From the NCBI RefSeq assembly GCF_963422355.1, contig NC_085085.1:15935588-15999587 (forward strand): a DNA stretch of 64,000 bases, read 5' to 3'. How positions within the stretch are numbered: the stretch's first letter is position 1; every line of letters begins with the position of its first letter. This document shows, one piece after another, positions 11,349-38,907 of the stretch. A program made the position numbers and the translations under genes. The notes under the pieces were generated by a model. The model was not told where the DNA came from, searched no databases, and was given only the letters and a program-made list of their open reading frames with translations. The DNA is from Corticium candelabrum (taxonomy: Eukaryota > Porifera > Homoscleromorpha > Homosclerophorida > Plakinidae).

Positions 11349-14300
11349 ATGGCCGAAGGTCATTCGCGATTCGAAGACGAACTTGTAAGTGCGTAGTAGA
11401 TTTGCAGTGCCGTACTTTAAATTGAAATTTTAGAGAGCTCTCGAAAGAGAAGTCAACTCTCAAACGTATGTCGAGTTCGTTCTAATGGTAAAGGACGCGG
11501 TCGATCACTTGCTGAAAACACGGGGAACGAAGGGCCGCACTGTCAACAAACGTAAGGTCTTCCATATGAACAGAACACTCTCTAATTCGCAATTTCTAAC
11601 ATTTAAAATATATAAATTATTGGATATCATACTGTAGGCATATCTTGTGCTGATTGCAGGTCATTCTCGTTTTGGTCCAATCATTCAGCGGTGTCCACAA
11701 GCTGTGAAGATTATGCACATGTTGGGATTTGTAGATATGGTAAATAGCTTAAATTATTAGTTAAATTTATTGTACTGTCAATTCTAGATCTTTGATTTGT
11801 TTGTTTGTTTCAGTGCATTCTGGATTTAGCTCTGTTATATAATTACACATAAAGGCAGTTTTATTTTGTGTTTCTGCTTTTATGTTTGGAAAGGTACAAT
11901 TACAGCTGTCATGCTCACAAATAAAAGAGGAGCTGTTGTTGCATGATGATCAAGGAATGGGTGCATTTTAGTTTTACGTTGTGACATGTAACTTGTGACA
12001 TTGTGCTTAACCCTCCGAAGCAAGATGCTTTGTGGTAGTTATTCATGGGATTTTTTAGACAATCTCCTAGTTAGACCATAGTAGCGGGGTTATACAAAGC
12101 AACTGCTTATATTATGGGATAACATATGGGCAACTGTTTCTGTAAAGAGCACCAGTGCAAAATAATTACATTTTATTTGTACACTTACATTGTTTCTGCA
12201 ATATACATGTACATCTTAATTAAAATTAATTAATTGTAAATGTACAGTGTAGTACCTTATAATATGTGGCGATAGGAGAGTGTATTTATTGTGTGAGCAT
12301 GTCTTTGACTAGCCAAGGAGACTTTGTTGTAACTGGGTACATTGGACCAGCTTGTTCCGAGAATACTGTACATGACATTAAATCTTACAGTAACAGTTTA
12401 GCACTACTTGTATTAGTTAGTATTGTTCCCACTATAGATAGCAGCTATGAGTTGTCACGTCTATATAGACATGAGACAAGAAAGATTTATACGCACCGGT
12501 GTGAACTTTATGTATGTGTAGCTTTTGTGTGTTATTGGAAGGCAAGTCTTTTGAAGTCATTTTAATGACAGTTGACAGTTAGTCTCGCGTAGGCAAACCC
12601 TTTCCTTGCCAACAGATATAAAAAGGGTGGGGTTTGGCTTAGTGAGACTAAATGACAGTCTGATCATATAATGATGACATATTTATGGCGTTAGTCAGTT
12701 CCATCATTGGCTGTGCCTAACCTGTGCACTAAAACCACTTAGTTTGCTAAATTAATCATTATTAAACACTCGGGTTTATCAAAATTGGTTTTCAGAAATG
12801 TTGGAGATAGTACTGTATGAAATTTGGCATCAGTTATAATGTAAGATGTTGGCCGGTGTTTGTTATCTACACGGCGTCTGTCACCTATAGTGGGTTTCTG
12901 TTTGCTGGTGTTTTATACATTAGCATTTTGTCTTACGTTTAGGATGATCAACATATGTGTCTTCTTGATTATGATCAGAATGCTAATGCTCTGACGTGCT
13001 TTACTGATATTTGTAAGAGGTCATTGGAACGTAATGGTATAAGAAGTGTTGCCACAATTGATGCATCTAGCAGTATTCATTCAGGTTTTCATAGTTGTGT
13101 TTATGTAAATTTTGCAGTTGTATGATTGTATTTATTACTGTGTAGATGATCCAACTATTGTTGTCGCACATTTGGCCTACTTCTATTTTCTACGTTTCAT
13201 GTTTTTAACTTTGGTTTCAGAATGGCAACATTTGATGGGCCATTTGGCATTTCAAATCAAAGTGGCTATGGATTCTATTGATTTATGTCTTCGGAAGCTT
13301 GCTCTTGCTCAACCACTGTCTGTAGGTCATGATATGTGGAAAACGACAAAGGAACATACAAGTGTCTACTTGGCAAATGGTGGAGACATTCGAGAACAAT
13401 TATGTGATGAGATGGTACAGGCAGCAAATGCAATAACATTTGAAATGCGATTGAAGTACAGTGAAGGTGATATTGACTGGATGGTGTATATGCACTTAAA
13501 GAAAGTTCTTATTTTGGAGACAACTAAGGGAGGGATGATTAGTACTGAGGGTATTGAGCGGTACATGGCAGCATCTTGTGGTCTTCCACGGGAATACTTA
13601 AGTGAACAGTACTTGGACACCGTAGACAAGGTTCGAGGAAAATGCCTTGAATCATTGGAAAGACCACTGATAACTTCTGAAATTGCTGAGCTTAATCACA
13701 CATTATTTTGGCAGGCATCAAATTTTCTTGGACACCTTTGTTTGCCTTTAGGAGGACGTAGACTTCACAGACTGGAAAGATCAGATACTGACGGTGAAAT
13801 GGAATTTGGAGGATTCATGAGTCACAGACATGATTTAAGACAGCTACTGCAATTATCTGGGAGGAGAACCACAAGCCATGAAAATAGGTATGAAGAACTT
13901 GAACCTGGCCATGTCTTGGGTCATGGTGTAGGGTTACCTATACACATCCACCATGTGGATGCTGACAGCAATGATTCTGATGGAGAAGAGAAGAAAGATG
14001 AAGGAGAAAAAGAAAAACCAGACTGGGATGAGGTAGATGAAGATGAATCAGGAATTGGTAAAGATCAATATCAATCTGGTCAATCTGGTGATTTATTGAA
14101 CCATTCAGAATCTAACAGTATGTCCTTGATGAAGACAGAAAGAATTGAAGAATTCAATCAGATTGCTAGAACGGCAACCAGTGTTAAGCAAATTGAGTTG
14201 CTACAGCAAACGATCAGGGCAATGATCAAAGGAAGGTCTGAAGAGCGTGCTCACGTTCAGTCAGAGAAATCAGAATTTGAAAGTGCTATATTAAGTGCTA

Positions 14301-14674
14301 AGTCACAAGGCTCTACAGAGATTATAAGTATTATGGAAGCAGCAAAAGATGAACGATCTTTAGTTCTTCATCGACTGAGAGGTGAAATGCGATTACTTTA
14401 TCGAGCATCTCATGTAGCAGATAAAAGACTTCGCTATCTGACTCGTTCAACGCTATCAGGCTTACAAACAAATTCTACATTTTGTATGCTAGAAAAGACG
14501 CTTGTAGATCACAGAGAAGAACAACCAATTCTGGCTGACATGATGTTCGGTTTGGTGACTGACTTTCTTCCAAGTGATTTACTTGTCAAAACTTGTCGCC
14601 AAATGGGAGTGAATGTTAGGCCAACAAGGGAGAGACGGCAAGACTGGGTGGCAGCCATACTGCGTTTGAGATGA
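11349..14674 (+). CDS. PUB-like domain helical protein B (tandem paralogue 2)
   Basis: Exons 11349-11384, 11434-11551, 11660-11739, 12943-13084 and 13146-14674 join in phase to 634 residues. The PUB-like region spans the first four exons (FGPIIQRCPQAVKIMHMLGF then MCLLDY) and has the same intron phases as the upstream neighbour. The helical block begins DDPTIVVAHLAYFYFLRF, close to the neighbour's DDPYVVVIHLGYFYFLRF, so the pair arose by tandem duplication. An acidic linker (about residues 350-380) and a coiled coil follow. The C-terminus (LLVKTCRQMGVNVRPTRERR) has the helix-loop-helix look of a SAP-type motif and resembles the end of the minus-strand paralogue. No named family is recognised. 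The 1.2-kb intron at 11740-12942 holds a foldback element. Confidence 0.75.
12580..12650. mobile_element. Foldback MITE, TAGTCTC family, complete copy 1
   Basis: Arms TAGTCTCGCGTAGGCAAACC (12580) and GGTTTGGCTTAGTGAGACTA (ending 12650) face each other around about 30 bp. Related copies occur at 31938-32023, 33981-34014 and 38751-38787. TGACAGT is found near both sides (12573-12579 and 12653-12659), possibly a target duplication with slightly offset ends. Confidence 0.7.
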
Positions 14675-15153
14675 GATAATATTTTACTGTGTTTTCGTGA
14701 CATTACATTGTATAATTATAGACTGTACTGCATGATATGTACCTGCTGTATGTACATCGTGCACTCATTTTATACGTTGGTTTCATCTCAAACCGTGTAC
14801 GGTGTTGGTATGGGTGAAAAAATCCTGCCCGTCATTTGCTTGAGCTAGGTACTAATAGTATGTCACAGTACTACATAGTACTAGTGATGATAGCAGCTTA
14901 CTGTGTCTACTCAGTGTACTAGGCACCGTTTGCGTTGTTCTTCGGGCAGTGGATACTTCAGTTTGCAAGGTATTATTATCTGTGATATATTAACTCTAAG
15001 CCAGAACGTGCTAGTAGTTGACATCAACGCCAATAACCGCGCACGCGCACTTAGTATTTGTTAACCTGTTGTTTGGACTAGCAGTAGGCAATTGAGATTT
15101 CCGCAGTTATCTGAGTGCATTTGCTGCAGCTAGTGGGATTTCAGTGAACAGTG

Positions 15154-31638
<16,485 letters not shown>

Positions 31639-31937
31639 ATGTATATGGTAACAATGACTGCTGTACTGTTCTTTAGAATGGACAAGCTGTCCGTTCTTAT
31701 CTGTAGCTAGTGTGTTTAGTTTGTGCTGTTCTTGTGTGTGTGTGTGAGTGATACTAGAGCTGTAAGTCTCTTATCAACTGATTGTGACCATTCTGATCTT
31801 ATTGCCTCTCTTCTATTTGGACATTCTGTGATGTGAATCACTTTTATGGTGTCTCAAGACAGACCTTTGGAACATATGAAAGGACTGACAATACAGAGTG
31901 GGAAATCAGTCTTTGTAAGTTAGGGTTTCAGCATTGA

Positions 31938-32023
31938 TAGTCTCATGTAGCCAAACCCCTCCCCTTTTTGATTCCTCGCCGGTAGATACAAGAAAAGGGG
32001 AGAGGTTTGGCTACCAGCGACAC
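31938..32023. mobile_element. Foldback MITE, TAGTCTC family, complete copy 2
   Basis: The left arm TAGTCTCATGTAGCCAAACC and the right arm GGTTTGGCTACCAGCGACAC pair around a loop of about 20 bp. It lies 300 bp downstream of the PRPF8 stop. The rest of 31639-33107 (PRPF8 3' UTR and intergenic DNA, AT-rich) shows nothing else that I can support. Confidence 0.75.
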
Positions 32024-33071
32024 ATGCCTGACACACTTCCACTAAAACTATAGTTCTAATGGTGTGATGAAAACACAGAAGTAGTGGTACAGTGTACAGT
32101 AGCTTTAAACGAATGCAGATGATTAGTCAAAGACCAAAATTTACTATGTAATGGGACTGACTGTTTGCTGCATACCTATGGAAGTCCCATGTGACAAGAA
32201 TTGCTGCCTGACTGCTTGGTGACAAGAGTTGCAGCTTAATTGCCTGACTGCTTGAGACACAACATAAGTGATCAGTCAAAATTATATAGTTATAGCTAGG
32301 TTGTGCAAACTGAAAGCAATCTTGAATATGAGGGAGGACGTGATTTTTTCACAATTCAAATATTATTATTGGTTGGATCTATTGCTGTACATGTGTATGA
32401 TTCATCTGTTTGAGATGACACCATTAAATCAATGCAGTACAATATACTCTAGTCACGTACATGTACATGCACTATAGTCTACTCAGCGTTGCAACGCCCA
32501 CAGTAGGTAGTATGCTGGCGAATCATATTTTGTTTTACTATGGTCATAAGTTTTGAAACTGATTTCTAAGACTTGTTACTTTAATATTGAAATACAAGTG
32601 AAGGTATGAAAGATTGTGTTTTGAATCCTGCATATAATGTATATATTAATAATTCAAATTTGTATTTGGAACTCAGGCCAAAGAGGTTGCAAGCAGCGTG
32701 CATGCACTGTTACCACAAGCTATAGCTACATCCCACTAAACACAACAACGGAGTATCAGCCAAGGGCAACTTTTCTAAAATGAAAAATCAGTGTTCCTAC
32801 CAACTTACTATAGTTAAGGGAGGCTGAGCGCTCCAGAAAGTTGTGCAGCAGAAACAAACTGATTGGCCCAACAATTAATTATATTAAATTAAATTGTTCC
32901 GCAAAGTACACATTGTATTGCATTTCTCCACAGGGCTACACGCTAATAACGTGTGCCTCATTTATAAAGCTACTACAGTATACTCACCAGCATCCTCCAT
33001 CTCGGACTTACCAGAGAGAAATTTTGAAAGTGCGCAGGTCAAAGTGTTCGTGTCCCGGATTTTAGGACTAA

Positions 33072-33721
<650 letters not shown>

Positions 33722-33980
33722 ACTCTATTGAACTTGTGTATCAAGTTGTAGATAATCTTGGAACAGTTGATATTATTTGTAGACTAACACTGTTCATGGC
33801 AATGATCTGCTGATCCACTTAGAAACAATACTGTAGTTGAACAAGAAATTTGATTAAGGACAACTGAGTCACATTTTACAACTAGAAATGTGAGACAGTC
33901 AGACTAATATAGTACTGTACAGTACTCACATTATGACAGACCACAGTGTGTAAGAGTTTTAGGTACTGTACTACTCAAGT

Positions 33981-34014
33981 TAGTCTCCAGGAGCCAAACC
34001 CCTCTCTTTTTTGA
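33981..34014 (+). mobile_element. Half of a TAGTCTC foldback MITE, cut at the LTR junction
   Basis: TAGTCTCCAGGAGCCAAACC then CCTCTCTTTTTTGAT matches the left arm of the copy at 31938 up to its centre, where the LTR of the adjacent Ty3/gypsy element begins. Confidence 0.6.
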
Positions 34015-34017
34015 TAT

Positions 34018-34203
34018 TGTGCTGTATTTGTAACTTACTTATAGGCACTCACTGATTGTACACCATGGAAGACTGACCATTTATTGCTATAGACACACAG
34101 AACGCAGAACACAGACTCTAACAATGCAATTGCCCTATAGCTATCTTATACATGTCATCATAACTCCGCCTGTAACTAATTAGTACACACAATACACCCC
34201 ACA
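34018..34203 (-). mobile_element. Probable 3' LTR of Ty3/gypsy element 1
   Basis: Read on the minus strand, a purine tract AAGGAGAGGAC (34214-34204) is followed by TGTGGGGTGTATTG and ends in TACAGCA(CA). An AATAAA signal lies inside (near 34100). This is the expected order of polypurine tract then LTR with TG...CA ends. No partner 5' LTR was found near 37.1 kb. Confidence 0.6.
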
Positions 34204-37060
34204 GTCCTCTCCTTAGTCTTGTTGATATCTAGCAGGAGGTCTCCTGTTGGATCTTGCTAGAAATCTTCTTTCTGCTCCGGGGGGGGGGGGGGATGACTTG
34301 GCTGTTGCTGTCGTCAATTGGTGTCTTCTGGCTTCACCTGGTTCAGCTGTTGTATTCTCTTCAACTGCTGCTTTATCCTAGGCTGATCCTGGTTTGAGGT
34401 CTCTTGCTCAAAAGGTAGCATCTTCATATTCATCAGTCTGCAGATCTCGGATGTTGTTCCCTAGCTGTTTCAGGTAGTAAAAGAGTTGGTCTAGTTCTCA
34501 ATTCTCTCTTCAACATCAGCCCCGCTGGGGCCTTCCCTGTTGTCCTGTTTGGTGTCATTCGATACCTCAGTAAGAATGATGATACCTGATGACTGATCTC
34601 CTGGTTGGCCTTTTCAGCCTGTCCATTGGATGATGGATGACAGGGAGGTGTCAACTGATGTCGAATTCCATTGGCCTTCATGAACATCATGTGACCTAAA
34701 TTGGGGCCCCTTATCCGTCACCAACCTCCTGGGTAAGCTCGTGATAACTGAAGGTCCGTCTCATCGCATTCATGGTCTGCTCTGTGGTGGCATGAGTGCC
34801 CAACTCGTGTACTTCTGGCCACTTTGAGAAAGCGTCGATCATCAGCAAGTATATTGTCTTCCGGATAGTTCCGCGAAGTCAGCATGCACCATCTCCCACG
34901 GCATCGCTGGGTAGATCCATGGGTGAGATGGTAAGACTCGTGCTGGTCTTCCTTTTTGACTCTGACATCTCTCACATCTCCTAGCTAAGTCTTCCACATC
35001 TCTGTCAAGATTGGGCCACCAGATGAAGCTCCTCGCTAAAGCCTTCATCCTGACTACTCCAAGATGTTCATCATGAATTTCTTCTGCCATCACAGACACA
35101 CCGTACGTAATGCCTTGGGTATAATTACTCTACTCCCCCATAGTATAGGCACCCATTATCCGTTGACAATTCTGTGGGTCGTCTGGCGTAAGGCTCTGAA
35201 CACGGATCCCCTGAAGTTCTCCATCTACTTCAGGTATATTCATAAGCCTTTCTCAGTATTGGATCTCTCTGGGTTTCTCTGGCTATTTCGGTCGTTGCCA
35301 CTGGCAACTGATTCCAGTAGTCCACGTGGTAAATCTCCTCATTTGGGTCAATCACTTGCATATGTATTGGCAATCTAGACAACAAATCTGCTTCCTTGTT
35401 GTCTACTCCTGACTTGAACTTCAGCTTGTAGTTGTATGCACTGAGAAGCAGTGCCCATTGTTGTAACCGGGCTGCTGCCAAAGTTGGGACGCCTTCATAT
35501 GGTCCCAAGATCTTCAGAAGGGGTCGATGGTCTGTAACCAACGTAATTTCTCTGCCCACTAGGTATACACTTGTGAAATTGCTTCACTCCGTATACTAAT
35601 ACTAATGCATCTTTTTCCCGTTGTGAGTACTTTTCCTCGATCAGCTGTTGATAGTGTTGTGGATGCAAAGGCTATCGGTCTGTCCTCGCCATCTGGCATT
35701 ATATGTGTCAGACAGGCATCTACCCCATATGGTGATGCATCACAACTCAGACTTACTGGCCTTTGCAGGTCGTAATGTGTCAGGAATTTTGATTCCAGAC
35801 GCTTCTGTTTCCCTTTTTGGAATGCTTCTCTTTCCTTAGATCCCCACTTCCACGGTCGATTCTTGCCTAATAACGAATACAAGGGATGCAAGGTCGCTGA
35901 CAAATTTGGCAAAAACCGTCCGTAGTAATCGAGTATGCCTAGGAAAGCCTTAAATTAAGCTCTGTCATATTTGTCGGCTCCGGTGTATCTCTGATCGCCT
36001 GGACCTTAGATGCCTTGCTCACTGATAATATGACCCAAGTATTCCACTCGAGGCTGATTGAATTCGCTTTTTTCCTGTTTCAGTCTCATAACAGCCTCAT
36101 CCAATCGTCTCGGCCTGTTAACAACCTCTGCTCGTGTTGTTCTTTATTTTCGCCAACTACTAATATGCATGTCGTCCAAATAGCAGACGACACCAGGCAT
36201 TCCCGACGAGAAGCCGTCCATGGTTTGCTGCCAAATTCCAGACGCCGAACATATTCCGAAAGGCATCCGATTAAACGTGAATAAACCCTTGTTGGTATTA
36301 ATCGTCAAATAATGTTGGCTATCAGGGGCAACACACATCTGCTGGTACGCCTGTTTCAGATCCATGCGCGAGAATGTCTTCCTCCAGCCAAGGTTGCCAA
36401 CAGATCCCGGGGGTTTGGCATTGGATAACCTCCCATATCTAAATAGGGGTTTATGGTGACCTTGTAGTCACCACACAGTCTCACTGTACCGTCCCCCTTT
36501 CGAATTACAACCACTGGAGTTGCCCGGTCACTCTTTTCTACTGGTCGTATCACTCCCTCGCGTTGCATGCGATCTAGTTCCTGATTGACCTTTTTTTGCA
36601 GAGCATACGGCACCGGTCGAGGACTGTGAAATCTCTGTCTAGCCTCCGTTGTCAGTGCAAGTCTTGCCTCGTGTCCTTGCACAGTATACCCACACCAGGA
36701 CCAAATAACCTTGGAAACTTCTCCTTGAGGTCAAACATTTGGCGTGCCTCGACAATGAACAGAGATCCCCAATCGAGCCGGATCTTACTTAACCGGTTCC
36801 TCCCCAGAATGGCTGGTTTACCCCGTACATCTACTACTATAATTTTAGCAGTAGCATGCTGCTCACAGTATCTCACTGGTACTGTTGCCTCTCCTTTCAC
36901 CTTGAGGCTTCCACCGCTGTACGTCTTCGATGTCGCCGTACTTGCATGCATGTACAGCTGGACATGGACAGATACTGCTCATATACGATGGGTATTACCG
37001 TGACGTCACTGTGGCTCCTGTGTTTACCTTCATTGGTATCTGACTACCAGCTACTTCCAA
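34204..37060 (-). mobile_element. Ty3/gypsy retrotransposon 1, decayed pol (no intact ORF)
   Basis: On the minus strand, pol domains occur in Ty3/gypsy order. There is a protease-like end near 36900 (GKPAILGRNRLSKIRLDW), then reverse transcriptase at 36682-36144 with the active-site YLDD at 36182-36171, then RNase H at 35912-35230 (SCDASPYGVDACL), and then integrase with an H2C2 zinc-binding stretch at 35099-34842 (HDEHLG ... CERCQS) and its C-terminal part to 34433. Frameshifts and stops separate the blocks, so it is a dead copy. The 5' end is lost into the dispersed repeat from about 37.1 kb, and gag was not found. A run of 14 G sits at 34278-34291. Confidence 0.9.
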
Positions 37061-37207
37061 CGTGATCTTGACTCCGCCCTTTCCAGAGTGAGCAAACACC
37101 ACACTGACCGTATCTTCGTGGGGCGCGTTTCTTTATTCTCTTCTGCCTCTTCTGAGGAGACAGAAGAGATTCTGATTCGTTTCTTTATTTTCGGAGGAGG
37201 TGTCAGA

Positions 37208-37985
37208 AGAGTGGTCAAACAAACAAACAAACAAACAAACGAACACCATCAACACCCATCTGAGAGACAGTGCAAAATAAGTGGTTTTACGTCAGATACA
37301 TTTGTTTCTCGAACTACCATATATTCACTAGTTTTCTCTTCTGTTCTGAAAGTCATCACTGATCTTCGGTCGTGCGCAACCAATTAGAGACGACGTAGAT
37401 CGTGTTCGTTGCAATCGATCGTAGACAGTACGCGTACGTCGCTGTGCACCTACTATATAGTATCTATAGGTATCGATCGATGCAGGATCGATGCATAAAT
37501 CTGCAGCCAGTTCTTGCTCCTAGCCGCAGCATTCTATGCACTTTTATGCACATCCGTACACGTGTGCTGCGTGATCAATTATCAAGATCACGTTTGTTTA
37601 CCTTGTAACCCAAGAGATTCTTACTCTGCCTACTTTCGACACACGGCCCCCGCTACCAGGATGAGCCGAGATTGCCTCAAAACGAAACGTCAGACACGCA
37701 AAATTGCGATCGACAATGTCGTGATGACTTCGGTATTCATATGAAGCCAAATACAAACGAAGAAGAAGCAGATCGCACTCGATTTCGGCTCATCGAGACG
37801 TCTGCGAGACGCGTGAAAATTATCATGGCCATCGTCACGTCGTTCGCCGCGGTCCGTCTCGTACAGCTGCAAGAGTCGGAGAGTGCCGATTCGAGGTCGA
37901 ATAAATGCGAAACCAAATAGTCCCCGCAGGTGCCGACACCAAATAAGCCCCAGTAAACGGTTTCGGGAATCAACTAAGCAAGAGA
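37208..37985 (-). repeat. Dispersed repeat, copy B (reverse complement of 4790-5430)
   Basis: Reverse-complement match to copy A from the GTTTGTTTGTTTG tract to the TTTGGTTTCGCATTTAT region. It has about 110 bp extra near 37390-37500. It separates the truncated Ty3/gypsy element 1 from the Tc1/mariner fragment. Open frames inside are mutually overlapping and unrecognised. Confidence 0.75.
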
Positions 37986-38084
37986 TAATCGACCCTTTCA
38001 CAGGGCGTGACACTAACGACGTCATTGCCTACCGCGCGACCATTTGGTTCGCTTTTGATGCATTGGCGTTTGTCCAATCCACAA

Positions 38085-38397
38085 GTCTCGGTCAACAAGA
38101 CAATGGCTACGCCAGCAGGACGTCACACTGTCGGACTGGCCGCCAAAATCGCCTGATGCGAATCCAATCGAGAAGTTGTGGCATGAACTCAAAACTGCTG
38201 CCAACCGTCACAAACCGAGAACTGCAGCCGAGCTCTGGAATGCTCTACGAGAGGCGTGGCAGCAGATTCCAGTCGCGCGTGTCCGGAACTTGGCAGAAAG
38301 TGTTCCGCGACGTCTGGACGCAATCAGGAGGGCGAGAGGCGGGAACACCGGTACTGAGGAACTGGTGAAAGGCTTCAATTTTCCTTCGCGTTATTAA
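38085..38397 (+). pseudogene. Tc1/mariner transposase, C-terminal fragment
   Basis: A QQDNG-like stretch is followed, after a frame change, by DWPPKSPDANPIEKLWHELK, the typical WP-xSPDxNPIExLW block that holds the last acidic residue of the DDE/D catalytic triad. The frame then ends in a basic tail at 38397. The N-terminal DNA-binding region and the first catalytic residues are absent, and no TIR was identified, so it is a dead fragment. Confidence 0.85.
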
Positions 38398-38750
38398 AAC
38401 AGGCTTTTTTAAAAGCCACTAAACAAAATCAGAGAGAGAGAGAGAGTCTAACTTACGACGCTTACGCAGTCATGACGTCATACACTTTTAGGTCTCGTTT
38501 TCCGCAATGCGAGACGTAAAGAAAACAATTTAGGGTCTACAGTATTCTCAAGAAACCTAACAATCAACGCGGTAACTATTAAGTTCTTAACAATATTGAT
38601 AGTTGGTAAATTGTGACCTAATTATTGTGTTACTACATATCCACAGCGGAGTGTCCCTATAATTTTGTCCAAATCTGTATATATATACCATGGCCAGTAT
38701 CATGATATATGACGAAATTGTTGCATGACACTTAAGTAATACATGTACTG

Positions 38751-38787
38751 TAGTCTCACGTAGCCAACCCCTCTTTTTTATATCTAC
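38751..38787 (+). mobile_element. Half of a TAGTCTC foldback MITE, cut at the LTR junction
   Basis: TAGTCTCACGTAGCCAACCC, then a T-rich run and TATATCTAC, matches a foldback arm plus centre. The 5' LTR of Ty3/gypsy element 2 starts at the next base. Confidence 0.6.
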
Positions 38788-38907
38788 TGGCATATACGGG
38801 TATATGGATTAGAGGACTTAGAGAGGAGAGTTGAGTAATATGAGTTTTGCGGTGGTTGTAGATAGTCGGTTGTTTTAGCTAATAAGTGGTTGTGTTACGA
38901 TACAACA
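38788..38907 (+). repeat. 5' LTR of Ty3/gypsy element 2
   Basis: Begins TGGCATATACGGGTATATGG and shares long blocks with 41792-41897 (ATGAGTTTTGCGGTGGT, GTAGATAGTCGGTTGT). It ends ACAACA, three bases before a primer-binding site TGGCGACGAGGATGGG at 38911, which is complementary to a tRNA 3' end. Confidence 0.8.

Noticed and set aside
12266-12565. 99-residue open frame
   Set aside because: It lies inside the intron of PUB-like gene B, has no family resemblance and no splice logic.
37883-38368. 161-residue open frame
   Set aside because: It runs from the dispersed repeat into the Tc1/mariner fragment in a different frame, and the DWPPKSPDANPIEKLW reading is the real remnant.
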